From NCBI RefSeq assembly GCF_002532075.1, contig NZ_LYXE01000024.1, positions 40,825-104,824 of the forward strand: 64,000 nt of DNA. The letters run 5' to 3'. Source of the stretch: Candidatus Chloroploca asiatica (GTDB lineage Bacteria > Chloroflexota > Chloroflexia > Chloroflexales > Chloroflexaceae). A model generated the notes under the pieces. The model saw only the letters and a list, made by a program, of their open reading frames with translations. It did no database searches and was not told the origin of the DNA. This document shows, in pieces, positions 28,365 to 37,192 of the stretch. How positions within the stretch are numbered: the first letter of the stretch is position 1; each line of letters starts with the position of its first letter. Made by a program: the position numbers and the translations under genes.

Positions 28365-28464
28365 GATACAATCCTATAGGCATGTCAATCACGTCTGCTC
28401 TTGATTAAGTATAAACGGAAAGTTTGCCCTGATACAGGGCATCATGGGCAAGAAGGGGGTCAAT

Positions 28465-29061
28465 ATGGCGCAAGTGGCACAGGATGCTGCCGCGACGTCA
28501 CGTGAATCCGCAGCTGAACAGGTCAGTGTGTTAACAGGGCTTACGGCAGCAACCCGTCATATTGCCCTGCTGAGTGCAATGCTTGCGACGTGCGGCAGCC
28601 TCTATTTCAGTGAAGTGTTACGCTGGATACCTTGTGAACTCTGTTGGTATCAACGCATTTTGATGTATCCGCTTGCGGTTGTCTTGCTGGTGGGCATCCT
28701 GCGTGATGATCGGGGACTTGCCTGGTATGGGCTGCCGTTCTCGCTGTCAGGTATAGCGTTGTCGCTCTACCATTACCTGCAAGTGATCCAGCTTATTCCG
28801 CCAGCGGCGTGTGTTGGTCTTGTTCCATGTGGCATTGATTACCTAACCCCTATTTTGACCGGGCCGCTCTCTTTTATCAAGATTCCGTTCCTGGCTCTGG
28901 TCGCCTTTGGGCTGATCAGTGTTATGCTGGGCAACTATGCTCTTGCAGGGGCACCGGTGCCTTCTGCTCAGGGTCGTCGTGGCTCACGCGTTGCGGCGGT
29001 GGTCATTGTGGTCGTGACGATCCTGGTCTTTGTGGGCCTTGGTCTGCTTGTTGGGCTTTAG
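28465..29061 (+). CDS. dsbB: disulfide bond formation protein B (DsbB/BdbC family)
   Basis: The 198-residue protein has four membrane segments and the two redox cysteine pairs expected of DsbB: C57-x2-C60 in PCELCWYQ and C116/C122 in CVGLVPCG. It passes electrons from a periplasmic or extracytoplasmic oxidase to quinones. The start at 28465 has AAGAAGGGGG ahead; an in-frame ATG at 28444 is the alternative. No DsbA-like partner is adjacent. glmS begins 61 bases after its stop. Confidence 0.88.
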   Translation: MAQVAQDAAATSRESAAEQVSVLTGLTAATRHIALLSAMLATCGSLYFSEVLRWIPCELCWYQRILMYPLAVVLLVGILRDDRGLAWYGLPFSLSGIALSLYHYLQVIQLIPPAACVGLVPCGIDYLTPILTGPLSFIKIPFLALVAFGLISVMLGNYALAGAPVPSAQGRRGSRVAAVVIVVVTILVFVGLGLLVGL

Positions 29062-29122
29062 CGCCGTCGCCCTAAAAACTCCCGCTTGTGGTGGCGCAAG
29101 CGAGATGGGAGGAGAACAACAC

Positions 29123-30973
29123 ATGTGTGGTATTGTCGGCTACATCGGTTCACGTTCGGCCACGGAGGTCATTATTGGGGGGTTGCAGCGCCTTGAATAC
29201 CGAGGGTATGACTCGGCAGGGATCGCGATTTATGATGTCGAGGCCGGGTTGCAATTGCGCCGCAGTGTGGGCAAGCTCAGCAATCTGGTTGCCCGGGTCA
29301 CCCACGAGCCTGCCGTTGGAACCATTGGCTTGGGCCATACGCGTTGGGCGACCCACGGCGGTGTAACTGAGGCAAATGCCCATCCCCATCGTGATGCCAG
29401 TGGCTCAATTGTTGTCATCCAGAATGGCATCGTCGAAAATTATCTCGAACTCAAGTCGCGGCTACTTGAACAGGGCGTACCGTTCCAGTCGCAGACCGAT
29501 ACCGAGGTCATTGCGCATCTACTCGCGTATCACTACCAACGCGAAGGTTCGCTTGCCCCGGCCCTCCGCCAGACGATGCTTGAACTGCGTGGTGGCAATG
29601 CCGTCGTGGCCTTCTGTATCCATGAGCCTGATCGTTTTGTTGCCGCCCGTCTGGGCAATGCTGGCGGGGTTGTGCTCGGTTCCGCCCAAGGTGAGCATTT
29701 TGTAGCTTCTGATGTCCCGGCGATTCTTGACTATACCCGTGACCTGATCTTTCTCGAAGATCGCGACCTGGCCGTGGTCAGTCGCGATGGCATTGCGCTT
29801 AGTCGGTTAGATGGGAGCCAGGTGGCGCGCCCGACGGTGACGGTTCCCTGGGATCCCATTGCCGCCGCCCGTGGTGACTATAAGCATTTTATGGAGAAAG
29901 AGATCCACGAGCAGCCGCGTGCGCTGGTGGATGTGTTGCGTGGGCGGATCGATCACGAGGCTGGCCGCGTTGATTTAGAGGATCTCCGCCTTGGTGACGC
30001 CGATCTGCGGCGCGTTGAGCGCATCTACATCACCGCTTGTGGCACGGCATGGCACGCTGGCCTCGTCGCCAAGTTTATGATCGAGCGCCTTGCCCGCGTG
30101 CGGGTCGAGGTGGATTATGCCAGCGAGTTTCGTTACCGCGAGCCGGTGCTGGGCAAAGACTCCTTGCTACTGACTTTTACCCAGAGTGGTGAGACGGTGG
30201 ATACTCTTGCTGCGATGGAGCAAGCGCGTGACCAGGGGGTGCCGAGCGTGGCGATTGTCAATGCGATTGGGAGCCAGGCGGCGCGGGTTGCCGACGGTGG
30301 CCCTATCTATCTGCATGCCGGCCCTGAAATTGGGGTTGCTTCGACTAAAGCCTTTACCTCGATGCTGGTCTCGGCCTATCTCTTTGCCGTGCGTCTGGCC
30401 CAGGCCCGTGGCACCATGACGCCCGATCAGATCCGCCCGCACCTGCAAGCCCTAGTGGAGCTACCGGGCAAGGCGGCCACGATCATCGAGCGGGTGATCC
30501 CCCAGTGTGAAGAACTGACGGAACACTATCACCGTGCCTCGAATGCGCTCTTCCTGGGGCGACAACAGAACTATCCAATTGCGCTTGAGGGTGCCCTCAA
30601 GCTCAAAGAGATCAGTTACATTCACGCCGAAGGCTATCCGGCTGGCGAGATGAAGCACGGCCCGATTGCCCTGATCGACGAAGATCTGCCGGTCGTCTGC
30701 ATTGCGCCACGCGATGACATCTATCCCAAAATGGTCAGCAATATCGAGCAGGTGCAGGCACGCCATGGCCAGGTGATTGCCATTATCACCGATGGTGACG
30801 ACTTCCTGCCGACCAGAGCGCGTCATACGCTCAGCGTCCCGCCGACGATCCCGCTGCTCCAGCCCGTCTTGACCGCGATCCCGCTGCAGATCTTTGCCTA
30901 TACCATGGCTGTACGGCGCGGATGCGACGTTGATCAGCCGCGGAACCTCGCCAAGAGTGTGACGGTTGAATAG
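29123..30973 (+). CDS. glmS: glutamine-fructose-6-phosphate aminotransferase
   Basis: The 616-residue enzyme starts MCGIVGYIG, placing the catalytic cysteine at position 2, freed by loss of Met. The N-terminal glutaminase domain includes GHTRWATHGG. Two SIS domains follow (ITACGTAWHAG, TFTQSGETVDT, and HAEGYPAGEMKHGP). It makes glucosamine-6-phosphate for wall and glycan synthesis. The start follows GGGAGGAGAAC. The 61-base gap before it is too short for the glmS ribozyme, and none is seen. Confidence 0.96.
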   Translation: MCGIVGYIGSRSATEVIIGGLQRLEYRGYDSAGIAIYDVEAGLQLRRSVGKLSNLVARVTHEPAVGTIGLGHTRWATHGGVTEANAHPHRDASGSIVVIQNGIVENYLELKSRLLEQGVPFQSQTDTEVIAHLLAYHYQREGSLAPALRQTMLELRGGNAVVAFCIHEPDRFVAARLGNAGGVVLGSAQGEHFVASDVPAILDYTRDLIFLEDRDLAVVSRDGIALSRLDGSQVARPTVTVPWDPIAAARGDYKHFMEKEIHEQPRALVDVLRGRIDHEAGRVDLEDLRLGDADLRRVERIYITACGTAWHAGLVAKFMIERLARVRVEVDYASEFRYREPVLGKDSLLLTFTQSGETVDTLAAMEQARDQGVPSVAIVNAIGSQAARVADGGPIYLHAGPEIGVASTKAFTSMLVSAYLFAVRLAQARGTMTPDQIRPHLQALVELPGKAATIIERVIPQCEELTEHYHRASNALFLGRQQNYPIALEGALKLKEISYIHAEGYPAGEMKHGPIALIDEDLPVVCIAPRDDIYPKMVSNIEQVQARHGQVIAIITDGDDFLPTRARHTLSVPPTIPLLQPVLTAIPLQIFAYTMAVRRGCDVDQPRNLAKSVTVE

Positions 30974-30994
30974 AGCGGGGCTTCAGCACACACA

Positions 30995-31026
30995 AACGCG
31001 GTATCCTGTCACCAGGATACCGCGTT
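30995..31026. terminator. hairpin between glmS and tRNA-Gly
   Basis: Perfect 14-base arms (30995-31008, 31013-31026) with loop TCAC lie between the convergent glmS and tRNA genes. A bidirectional terminator is likely. Confidence 0.65.
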
Positions 31027-31032
31027 ATGGAA

Positions 31033-31108
31033 TGGAGCGGGAGACGAGACTCGAACTCGCGACAGCCTGCTTGGGAAGCAGGTACTCTACCAACTGAGTT
31101 ACTCCCGC
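31033..31108 (-). tRNA. tRNA-Gly (anticodon CCC)
   Basis: A complete 76-base cloverleaf on the minus strand starts GCGGGAG and ends CTCCCGC-TCCA with encoded CCA. The D stem ACUC/GAGU pairs, the anticodon stem CCTGC/GCAGG encloses TTCCCAA, and the T-loop reads TTCGAGT. The CCC anticodon reads GGG glycine codons, and the U discriminator base fits tRNA-Gly. Confidence 0.96.
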
Positions 31109-31155
31109 ACTTCGGATGGAAGTATAGCACCCACTGTTATGCTTGTCAATGTTTC

Positions 31156-31210
31156 AAGATGTCCGCTACCCAAAAGCCAGCGTAGCTGGCTTTTGGGTAG
31201 CGGACATCTT
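31156..31210. terminator. apex-family hairpin, 26-base arms
   Basis: This is the longest perfect copy: arms 31156-31181 and 31185-31210 with apex AGCCAGC-GTA-GCTGGCT. Its last base is the last base of the response-regulator stop codon on the minus strand, so it sits at that gene's 3' end, upstream of the tRNA. Confidence 0.7.
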
Positions 31211-31890
31211 CATGCCATCAGGCGGTAGCCGACCCCCCACTCGGTGAGGAGCAAGCGGGGCTTGCGCGGATCTTGTTCAAGCTTGCGGCGCAGATGCCAG
31301 ATATAGACCTTGAGATAATCGTTGTCGCGGCTAAATTCCTGCCCCCAGACTGCTCTCAGCAGGGTCTCGTGATCGACCACCATCCCGGCTTTTTCTGCCA
31401 GAATGATGAGCAGATGGTATTCGGTTGGTGTCAGATCAATTGGTTCACCGCGCACCATCACTTCACGCGCCTGCTGGTCAATGGTGATCTCCCCTTTGCC
31501 GGCGGTGAGGGGGCGGTATGAAGGAGGGACGCGACGCAAGAGGGCGCGGATCCGGGCGGCCAGTTCATCAATGTCAAAGGGCTTGGCTAGGTAATCATCG
31601 GCCCCATGATCCAGCCCAGTAATAATATCGTTACTCTGGACCTTGGCGGTCAGCATCAGAATCGGCAACTGGGAAAATTGCCGAATCTGGCGACAGGCTT
31701 CTATCCCATCCATTTCAGGCATCATGATATCGAGCAGAACCATATCGGGACGATGCTCGCGTACGGTGGCGATGCACTCTACGCCATTGGTTGCGGTCAG
31801 AACTTTGAAACCCTCGTATTCCAGATTGATCCGGATCAAATCTCGCAGATTCTGGTCATCGTCAACAACGAGGATGGTACGCTTTTCCAT
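31210..31890 (-). CDS. OmpR/PhoB-family response regulator
   Basis: The 226-residue protein has a receiver domain (ILVVDDDQNLRDLI, phosphorylated aspartate in LLDIMMPEMDG, lysine in YLAKPFDI) and a winged-helix DNA-binding domain ending LLTEWGVGYRLMA. No kinase gene is adjacent. It starts 15 bases after the J-TlpA gene, so it may be co-transcribed with the cytochrome maturation cluster or read its own signal. Confidence 0.93.
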   Translation of the reverse strand: MEKRTILVVDDDQNLRDLIRINLEYEGFKVLTATNGVECIATVREHRPDMVLLDIMMPEMDGIEACRQIRQFSQLPILMLTAKVQSNDIITGLDHGADDYLAKPFDIDELAARIRALLRRVPPSYRPLTAGKGEITIDQQAREVMVRGEPIDLTPTEYHLLIILAEKAGMVVDHETLLRAVWGQEFSRDNDYLKVYIWHLRRKLEQDPRKPRLLLTEWGVGYRLMA

Positions 31891-31905
31891 GCGCTACCTC
31901 TGATA

Positions 31906-32736
31906 TTATGGCGTCTCAAGGGCTGACGCTTCCCCTTTGAGTTCGGTAAAACGACTAACAATGTCGTTATACTTTAGCTCACTGATATGGACATAACGAA
32001 TCTGCCCCTCGGGATCGATAAAGAAACTAGTTGGCAAGGGAAAGACGCGATAGGCATTGGTGATGTCACCTTCAAGATCGAGCACAATAGGGAACGTCAC
32101 CCCATATTGATCAAGAAAAGCCTGAACATCATCAGTATCCTGCCCCCGGCTCAATTCATCGCGCGTCAGGTTGACGCCGATGACCGCAAACCCCTGATCG
32201 CTAAGGTCGTTATGGGCTGCCTGCAAGGCGGGCAGTTCACGTTTGCAAGGCTCACACCAGGTTCCCCAGAAGTTGAGCAGAATGACCTTGCCACGATACG
32301 CTTCCAGGTTGAGCGTGCTTCCGTCGAGCGTTGGTGCATCGAAGCTAGGGGCGGTGCGCCGCATTTCTGCCATCGCCTGGGTTTCAGGTTGGCTTTCACC
32401 ACCTGTCACGATCCAGATCGTTGCCACAAGCAGGATCGCTGCCACGACACCAGTGATCGCGAAGCCGATTTCGCGTGGGGTTAGCCCCCGGCGTTCTCCA
32501 CTACCGGACGGTTGTTGCAGGCTTGCGTCGTAGGCCTGGCGCCGCTGCGGGTCACTCAAAACCCGATAGGCGCGTTCAAGTTCAGCGCTGCGCTCGGTCG
32601 CGATTTTGACCAGTTCAGGATCAAGTTCGGTCACTCGTTCGGGATTGTACCGTTCGCGCTGGTGCGCATACGCTTCGGCAATTGCGTCATCGCTCGCCCC
32701 GGGTTCGATACCCAAGAGCGTATAATACGTTACCAT
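31906..32736 (-). CDS. degenerate J-domain fused to TlpA/CcmG-type thioredoxin
   Basis: Residues 1-70 form a J-domain whose HPD is replaced by NPE (31-33), so DnaK stimulation is unlikely. A membrane helix follows (92-111), then an outward-facing thioredoxin domain with WCEPC (C161 and C164). TlpA/ResA/CcmG proteins reduce apocytochrome c before heme attachment. It lies downstream of ccmA-F and fills the missing CcmG position. ATG 32736 is chosen with GGCGGAG eight bases ahead; ATG 32757 is the alternative. The second J-domain protein is next to it. The role of the J-domain is unknown. Confidence 0.88.
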   Translation of the reverse strand: MVTYYTLLGIEPGASDDAIAEAYAHQRERYNPERVTELDPELVKIATERSAELERAYRVLSDPQRRQAYDASLQQPSGSGERRGLTPREIGFAITGVVAAILLVATIWIVTGGESQPETQAMAEMRRTAPSFDAPTLDGSTLNLEAYRGKVILLNFWGTWCEPCKRELPALQAAHNDLSDQGFAVIGVNLTRDELSRGQDTDDVQAFLDQYGVTFPIVLDLEGDITNAYRVFPLPTSFFIDPEGQIRYVHISELKYNDIVSRFTELKGEASALETP

Positions 32737-32807
32737 ATCATATACTCCGCCTATCATTGTAGCATGAGCTTTTACCTTTTTGAACCCCCGCTTTGCGGTG
32801 GAGTCAA

Positions 32808-32870
32808 ATGGCTCTTCGCGAGGGACACCCAGCCAACTCAGCTGGCTGGGTGTCCCTCACGAAGAGCCAT
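32808..32870. terminator. long interrupted hairpin of the apex family
   Basis: Arms of about 27 bases (starting 32808, ending 32870) with one internal mismatch enclose a CAGCCAACTCAGCTGGCTG apex. It lies between the J-TPR and J-TlpA genes. Confidence 0.6.
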
Positions 32871-32902
32871 GGCTGAGGTATGCGTCTGGCCTACGCCCTA
32901 CC

Positions 32903-34000
32903 CTAACGGCTGTATTCCTGGATCAACTGGCGAGCCTGAAAAACGAGGTTTGGTTCGGCGTCAGGCATCACGACCAGCATCTGCCATTGGGCGAGGGCTT
33001 CGGTGATCTGTGGCGGCTCGTTGAAGGCATAACAGATGCCGGCACTGAGCAGGGCGCGCCCTTCGGTTGCATCAAGCTCAAGGGCTCTTTCGGCATGCGC
33101 AATGCCTTGCTCGACATAACTCATGTCACTGATATCTTGCCCGTAGTAACAGAAGCTAGCGGCCATATCGGCATAGGCCAGCGCACTCTGCGGGTCAAGT
33201 TCAGCAGCTTTTGCATAGGCATCGGCAGCCTCAAGCCAGCGTGGGAGGCGTTCGATATAGGCCTGGCGTGCAGTGGGGTCACCGCGTGCAAGTCGTTCGC
33301 GTACGACGACCACGCTGTCATACAGAGCATTGCCGAGTTCGATCCACGCATTGAAATTCTCGGGTACCCGTTCGGCAACCTGGCGTGCCGCTACAACCTG
33401 CCCCTCGAACTGGGCAATGACTGTGTCGAGGCTGGGGGTCGCCACGGCCGTTGGTGTCGTCAGACTCTCAAAGCCTTGCGGCCCTGCTGCCGGGGCCATG
33501 GCGTTATTCGAGTTGAGCAAGGTGATCACGAGTGTTGTCATCACAATGCCAAACGTCGCCAGACCGACGATCAATGAAGGCACAACCCAGATCGGCAGCC
33601 CACCAGCACTACGCTTGGTCGGGCGTCCCTTGCGCGTCTGGGGAGGCCGTGAGGTACGGCCGCCTTTGGGCTGAGCGTCGAAGCCTTCGGGGCGTTCACG
33701 ACGCCCTGCCGGCGGCAAAGGCCGATAGTCAATGGCATTGTCATCGTCATCGCCTGCGGGCAGTTCAGGCTGATGTTGCGCCTGTTCGTGATCATAGGCC
33801 TCACGTCGTTGCGGATCGCGCAAAACAGCATAAGCTTGTTCGATCTCGTCGCGTCGCTGACGTGCCAGGGCCTGAATTTCATCAGCAGCCGCTTCAAGTT
33901 TGGCCGGATCATACCGCTCTCGTAGACGAAAATAGGCTGACTCAATGGCCTCGGGATCGGCTTTGGGGTGGACTTGCAGAGTCTCGTAGTAATCTTGCAT
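32903..34000 (-). CDS. degenerate J-domain, membrane segment and TPR protein (CcmI-like position)
   Basis: The 365-residue protein has a J-domain (1-70) with HPD replaced by DPA (31-33), a charged linker, a membrane helix (about 135-162) and an extracytoplasmic helical repeat region with TPR character (AYAKAAELDPQSALAYADMA, around 255-275). TPR proteins such as CcmI and NrfG hold apocytochrome c for heme ligation. It follows ccmF in the same direction, so an equivalent role is likely but inferred. It shares its J-domain plan with the neighbouring TlpA fusion. Confidence 0.82.
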   Translation of the reverse strand: MQDYYETLQVHPKADPEAIESAYFRLRERYDPAKLEAAADEIQALARQRRDEIEQAYAVLRDPQRREAYDHEQAQHQPELPAGDDDDNAIDYRPLPPAGRRERPEGFDAQPKGGRTSRPPQTRKGRPTKRSAGGLPIWVVPSLIVGLATFGIVMTTLVITLLNSNNAMAPAAGPQGFESLTTPTAVATPSLDTVIAQFEGQVVAARQVAERVPENFNAWIELGNALYDSVVVVRERLARGDPTARQAYIERLPRWLEAADAYAKAAELDPQSALAYADMAASFCYYGQDISDMSYVEQGIAHAERALELDATEGRALLSAGICYAFNEPPQITEALAQWQMLVVMPDAEPNLVFQARQLIQEYSR

Positions 34001-34052
34001 TGATCTCTATGGCAAGGCGTTGCCTTGCGACTGATTTCTTTACACTTCCTTT

Positions 34053-34096
34053 TGCTGAGGCAAGTTGCCAACTTGCGCTGGAAGCTTGCCTCAGCA
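34053..34096. terminator. hairpin between ccmF and the J-TPR gene
   Basis: Outer arms of 12 bases (34053-34064, 34085-34096) are perfect. The inner part (GCCAACTTGCGCTGG) is a decayed family apex. Confidence 0.5.
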
Positions 34097-34108
34097 GAAG
34101 CTCTTCGC

Positions 34109-36508
34109 CTACTTGCCAACGCCACGTGAACCCAGACGCGGGGTCCAGGCTGGGAGGCCTTTGGGCAGGCGTACGCGCACACCCGCGAGCATTGCGCTAC
34201 CTTCGAGGTACCGGCGCACCAGGGCGATGAAGCCACCGACAACGCTCATAATGACCCCCACCCACACCAGCAGGACGAGGGGCTTGACACTGACCGCAAT
34301 CACTCCCTTGGCGGGAATAACGGGCAGATTTTCGAGCCCGGTGCCGCTCCCTTCAAGTAAGATGCGACGTGAGGCGGGATCAAGCGACACCACCGTCAAC
34401 GACGCGCCGCCTGGCAATTCGGCAGGTACATAGATCAACTCTTGCTCGGCCGTCGTTGGATTGACCGCAACGCGGACATACGGCTCAACCTCAAGTTGCT
34501 CACCTTCATAGAGCACCGTCAACTGCGCCCCAACCTGCATATCGCCGGTTCCACTGCTCATCGCGGCGGTATCAAGATTGAACCCGTTGAAGGTGACGAT
34601 ATACGGGCCAATACTGGTTGTCTCACCCTGACCAAGCACCGGACGGCTTGCATCACGTTCGGGGTCATAGCCAGCTGGCGACACATAGAGGTCGTGCCAG
34701 AAGAAGCTATGGATTGATGGCTGCGTCGTCGTCAGGCCCATCTGCTGATTCTCATAGAGATAGGGCCGCGCAGTAAAGGTACGTGTGCCATCACTGACAC
34801 TGAAATCGAGCACGCCACGCTGTTCTTCATCAAGCTGATAGCCATTGAAGATAAACTCGTACCCAAAGAGACGGGCGCTCTCACCGGGGGCGAGGCTCAA
34901 GCGAGTTTCGGGCGTGGCATAGGCACTCGATCCAATCATGCCGATTGCCATCACCGCAAAACCCATGTGGGCGAGATAGCCACCGATGCGCAACCAGCCG
35001 CCTTTAAGCGTCCGCAGCAGCATCACCAGATTGGTCCCGATCGCAAAGGTCGCCCCCGAAACATAGAAGAGCGACAGCAGATCGCGGACATCAATGAACA
35101 TGGCGACAATCGCAGCAATCACTGCTGCCACGGCAGGCCAGCGCAGCGCCCGCAACAGATTGCGCATATTGCTATCACGCCACCCCATCAACGGGCCGAG
35201 GGTCATCAACACAATGATGATCAGCCCGAGGGGTGGGGTTGTCTGCTGATAGAAACTTGGGGCGAGGCTAAAGCGCCCATCCTCAAAGGGAAGGGCCTGT
35301 GGATTCATCAGCGTGCCATCATCAAGCTCGAAGGTTGCCCCCATCCAGCCCTGCAGGGTATGGCCAACCCCAGGGATCGCCGAAATCACCGGCATTGATG
35401 TACCGATGCCGATCACAAGGGCCACGAGGACAAACGAGAGAATAGCAAGCACAAAGAAGCTATCCCGCGAGAAGAATTTGTCACTCAGCGGGCGGGCCGG
35501 AATATCGCGCCATCGCCAGAAGAAGAGCGCGATGGAACCAACCGCAAGCAGCACCAGGAACGCCACCAGACCCTCAAAGATACCCTCGGCGACAAATGAA
35601 TGCACCGAGAAATTGGCATAGACGCCACTGCGGGTAAGGAACGTTGCGTAAAAGACGGTCACATAGACCGTGAGCGCCAGGGCCAGATTGGTCTTGCGCA
35701 GGCCACCGTGGGTGCGTTGCTGCACCAAGCCGTGCATCAAGGCTGTGAGGATAATCCAGGGCACGAGCGACGAATTTTCAACCGGATCCCAGCCCCAGTA
35801 GCCCCCCCAGCCGAGCGTCTCGTAGGCCCAGTAGCCACCGAGCAAGAGTGCCAGGCCCAGAAACGACCATGCCGCGATTGCCCACGGCAGCGCCCGGGTA
35901 ACCCAGGTATCATAATCGCGGCGCACCAGTGCCCCTACCGCAAACGCAAACGGAATCATGCTCAGGGCATAGCCGATAAAGAGCACAGGCGGGTGAATAA
36001 TCATCCAGAAGTTGTGCAGCAACGGATTGAGTCCGCGCCCATCAACAGGAGTCAGAGGTAGCCCTGTGGTCGCATCAAGCAGTGGCTTGAATGGATTGAG
36101 AATCAGCACGAAGATCAGCAGACCTGCCTGGATCGCCTGAACAACCAGCAGCGTATAGGGTTCAAAATGTTTCGACCGGCGAACCAGCAGTGTAGCCGCA
36201 AGCGCCCCCCAGAGAATCCAGTTTAGGAAACTCCCTGGTTGCCCGGCCCAACTGGCGGCAACGGTGAAAAAGAAATCGAGGTCACGCGAACTATAGTTGT
36301 TGACATACTCGATATCGAAACGGCGCGCCACAAAGACGGTGATCAACAGGGTATAGACCATGGCCACGCTAGCCAGGGTTGCATAGACCCCAAAGCGTCC
36401 ATAGGTCAGGGCAAGCCGATTGCCACGGATGACCAGTGCATAACTCACCACCGTCAGCAGGGCCATTGCCAGTGACGTGACAATCAAAAATGTGCCGAGA
36501 AGATACAT
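34109..36508 (-). CDS. ccmF: CcmF-type cytochrome c heme lyase subunit
   Basis: The 799-residue polytopic protein has about 15 membrane segments and the tryptophan-rich heme-handling motif WGGYWGWDPVENSSLVPW near residues 235-255. It also has the N-terminal ASWAGQPGSFLNW segment and a large soluble loop near the C-terminus. CcmF takes heme from CcmE and attaches it to apocytochrome c outside the membrane. It lies 33 bases after ccmE. No separate CcmH gene is seen; the J-domain fusions downstream may supply those functions. Confidence 0.95.
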   Translation of the reverse strand: MYLLGTFLIVTSLAMALLTVVSYALVIRGNRLALTYGRFGVYATLASVAMVYTLLITVFVARRFDIEYVNNYSSRDLDFFFTVAASWAGQPGSFLNWILWGALAATLLVRRSKHFEPYTLLVVQAIQAGLLIFVLILNPFKPLLDATTGLPLTPVDGRGLNPLLHNFWMIIHPPVLFIGYALSMIPFAFAVGALVRRDYDTWVTRALPWAIAAWSFLGLALLLGGYWAYETLGWGGYWGWDPVENSSLVPWIILTALMHGLVQQRTHGGLRKTNLALALTVYVTVFYATFLTRSGVYANFSVHSFVAEGIFEGLVAFLVLLAVGSIALFFWRWRDIPARPLSDKFFSRDSFFVLAILSFVLVALVIGIGTSMPVISAIPGVGHTLQGWMGATFELDDGTLMNPQALPFEDGRFSLAPSFYQQTTPPLGLIIIVLMTLGPLMGWRDSNMRNLLRALRWPAVAAVIAAIVAMFIDVRDLLSLFYVSGATFAIGTNLVMLLRTLKGGWLRIGGYLAHMGFAVMAIGMIGSSAYATPETRLSLAPGESARLFGYEFIFNGYQLDEEQRGVLDFSVSDGTRTFTARPYLYENQQMGLTTTQPSIHSFFWHDLYVSPAGYDPERDASRPVLGQGETTSIGPYIVTFNGFNLDTAAMSSGTGDMQVGAQLTVLYEGEQLEVEPYVRVAVNPTTAEQELIYVPAELPGGASLTVVSLDPASRRILLEGSGTGLENLPVIPAKGVIAVSVKPLVLLVWVGVIMSVVGGFIALVRRYLEGSAMLAGVRVRLPKGLPAWTPRLGSRGVGK

Positions 36509-36541
36509 ACTGATCTTTCCAGATCTCAGAAGAGATAACGC

Positions 36542-36952
36542 CTACTGTTCCTGATACTTCGAGGGGCACTTGACCAGCAGTTGCTCGGACATAAAAGCCT
36601 GCTCAGCCGGGTCATACTGTCCAATCGCAACAATGCTAATGGCGTGCTCGAAATTGGCCGGTCGCGGCTCGTTCGAGATGACCTTGAGCAACTTGCCGTG
36701 CTCATCCTGAATCAGGAAGGTAAAACGCCCTTGCTCATCATACTCACCCGTACTACCCAGAAAACCCGAGAGTTGCACACTGCGGGTGGCCGCAACCGCT
36801 TCATCAATGCTCTGGGTATAGGAACGGAAGCCACTCTGGAAGCCAAAGGCACCATAGATGATGGCAATCACAATAATACCGAGACCCGCAATGTGGAGAG
36901 GCTTCAGTTCAAAACCACGCCGAGCAACGTGTGTCATTGATGTGGTAGACAT
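36542..36952 (-). CDS. ccmE: cytochrome c maturation heme chaperone CcmE, cysteine type
   Basis: The 136-residue protein has one N-terminal membrane anchor (about 20-38) and an OB-fold domain. The usual heme-binding HxxxY is replaced by C129-x3-Y133 in KCPSKYQEQ at the very end. CxxxY-type CcmE occurs in some archaea and sulfate reducers and still binds heme covalently. It lies nine bases after ccmD. The short tail after the tyrosine is typical of the cysteine form. Confidence 0.92.
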   Translation of the reverse strand: MSTTSMTHVARRGFELKPLHIAGLGIIVIAIIYGAFGFQSGFRSYTQSIDEAVAATRSVQLSGFLGSTGEYDEQGRFTFLIQDEHGKLLKVISNEPRPANFEHAISIVAIGQYDPAEQAFMSEQLLVKCPSKYQEQ

Positions 36953-36961
36953 AACCGTTCC

Positions 36962-37192
36962 TTACTTTTCGACAATCTCATGTTCGGGCGAACTCACACG
37001 TTTCACGGTTGCCCGTGGTGCCCTTGAGGCGGGCTGCTCACGCTGGCGTTCACGTTCCAGTTCGCGTTTAAGCACACGGGCCTGGGCATCAATGCGCCAG
37101 AGATACACAAAGATACCGAGCCAGACCGACAGGGCCACCGCCATCGCAACATAGATGGCAATCCCAGCCTCTAAAAAGGCTTCAGGGTTCAT
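36962..37192 (-). CDS. ccmD: CcmD-like small membrane protein
   Basis: A 76-residue protein with one membrane helix (about 11-33) and a highly charged cytoplasmic tail (RELERERQRE) lies between ccmC and ccmE, where CcmD belongs. CcmD helps release heme-loaded CcmE from CcmABC. Its start overlaps the ccmC stop (ATGA), which implies coupled translation. It is longer than typical CcmD, and sequence similarity is weak, so position carries most of the weight. Confidence 0.8.
   Translation of the reverse strand: MNPEAFLEAGIAIYVAMAVALSVWLGIFVYLWRIDAQARVLKRELERERQREQPASRAPRATVKRVSSPEHEIVEK

Noticed and set aside
29062..29122. Possible glmS ribozyme
   Set aside because: The gap is only 61 bases and has none of the ribozyme's conserved core.
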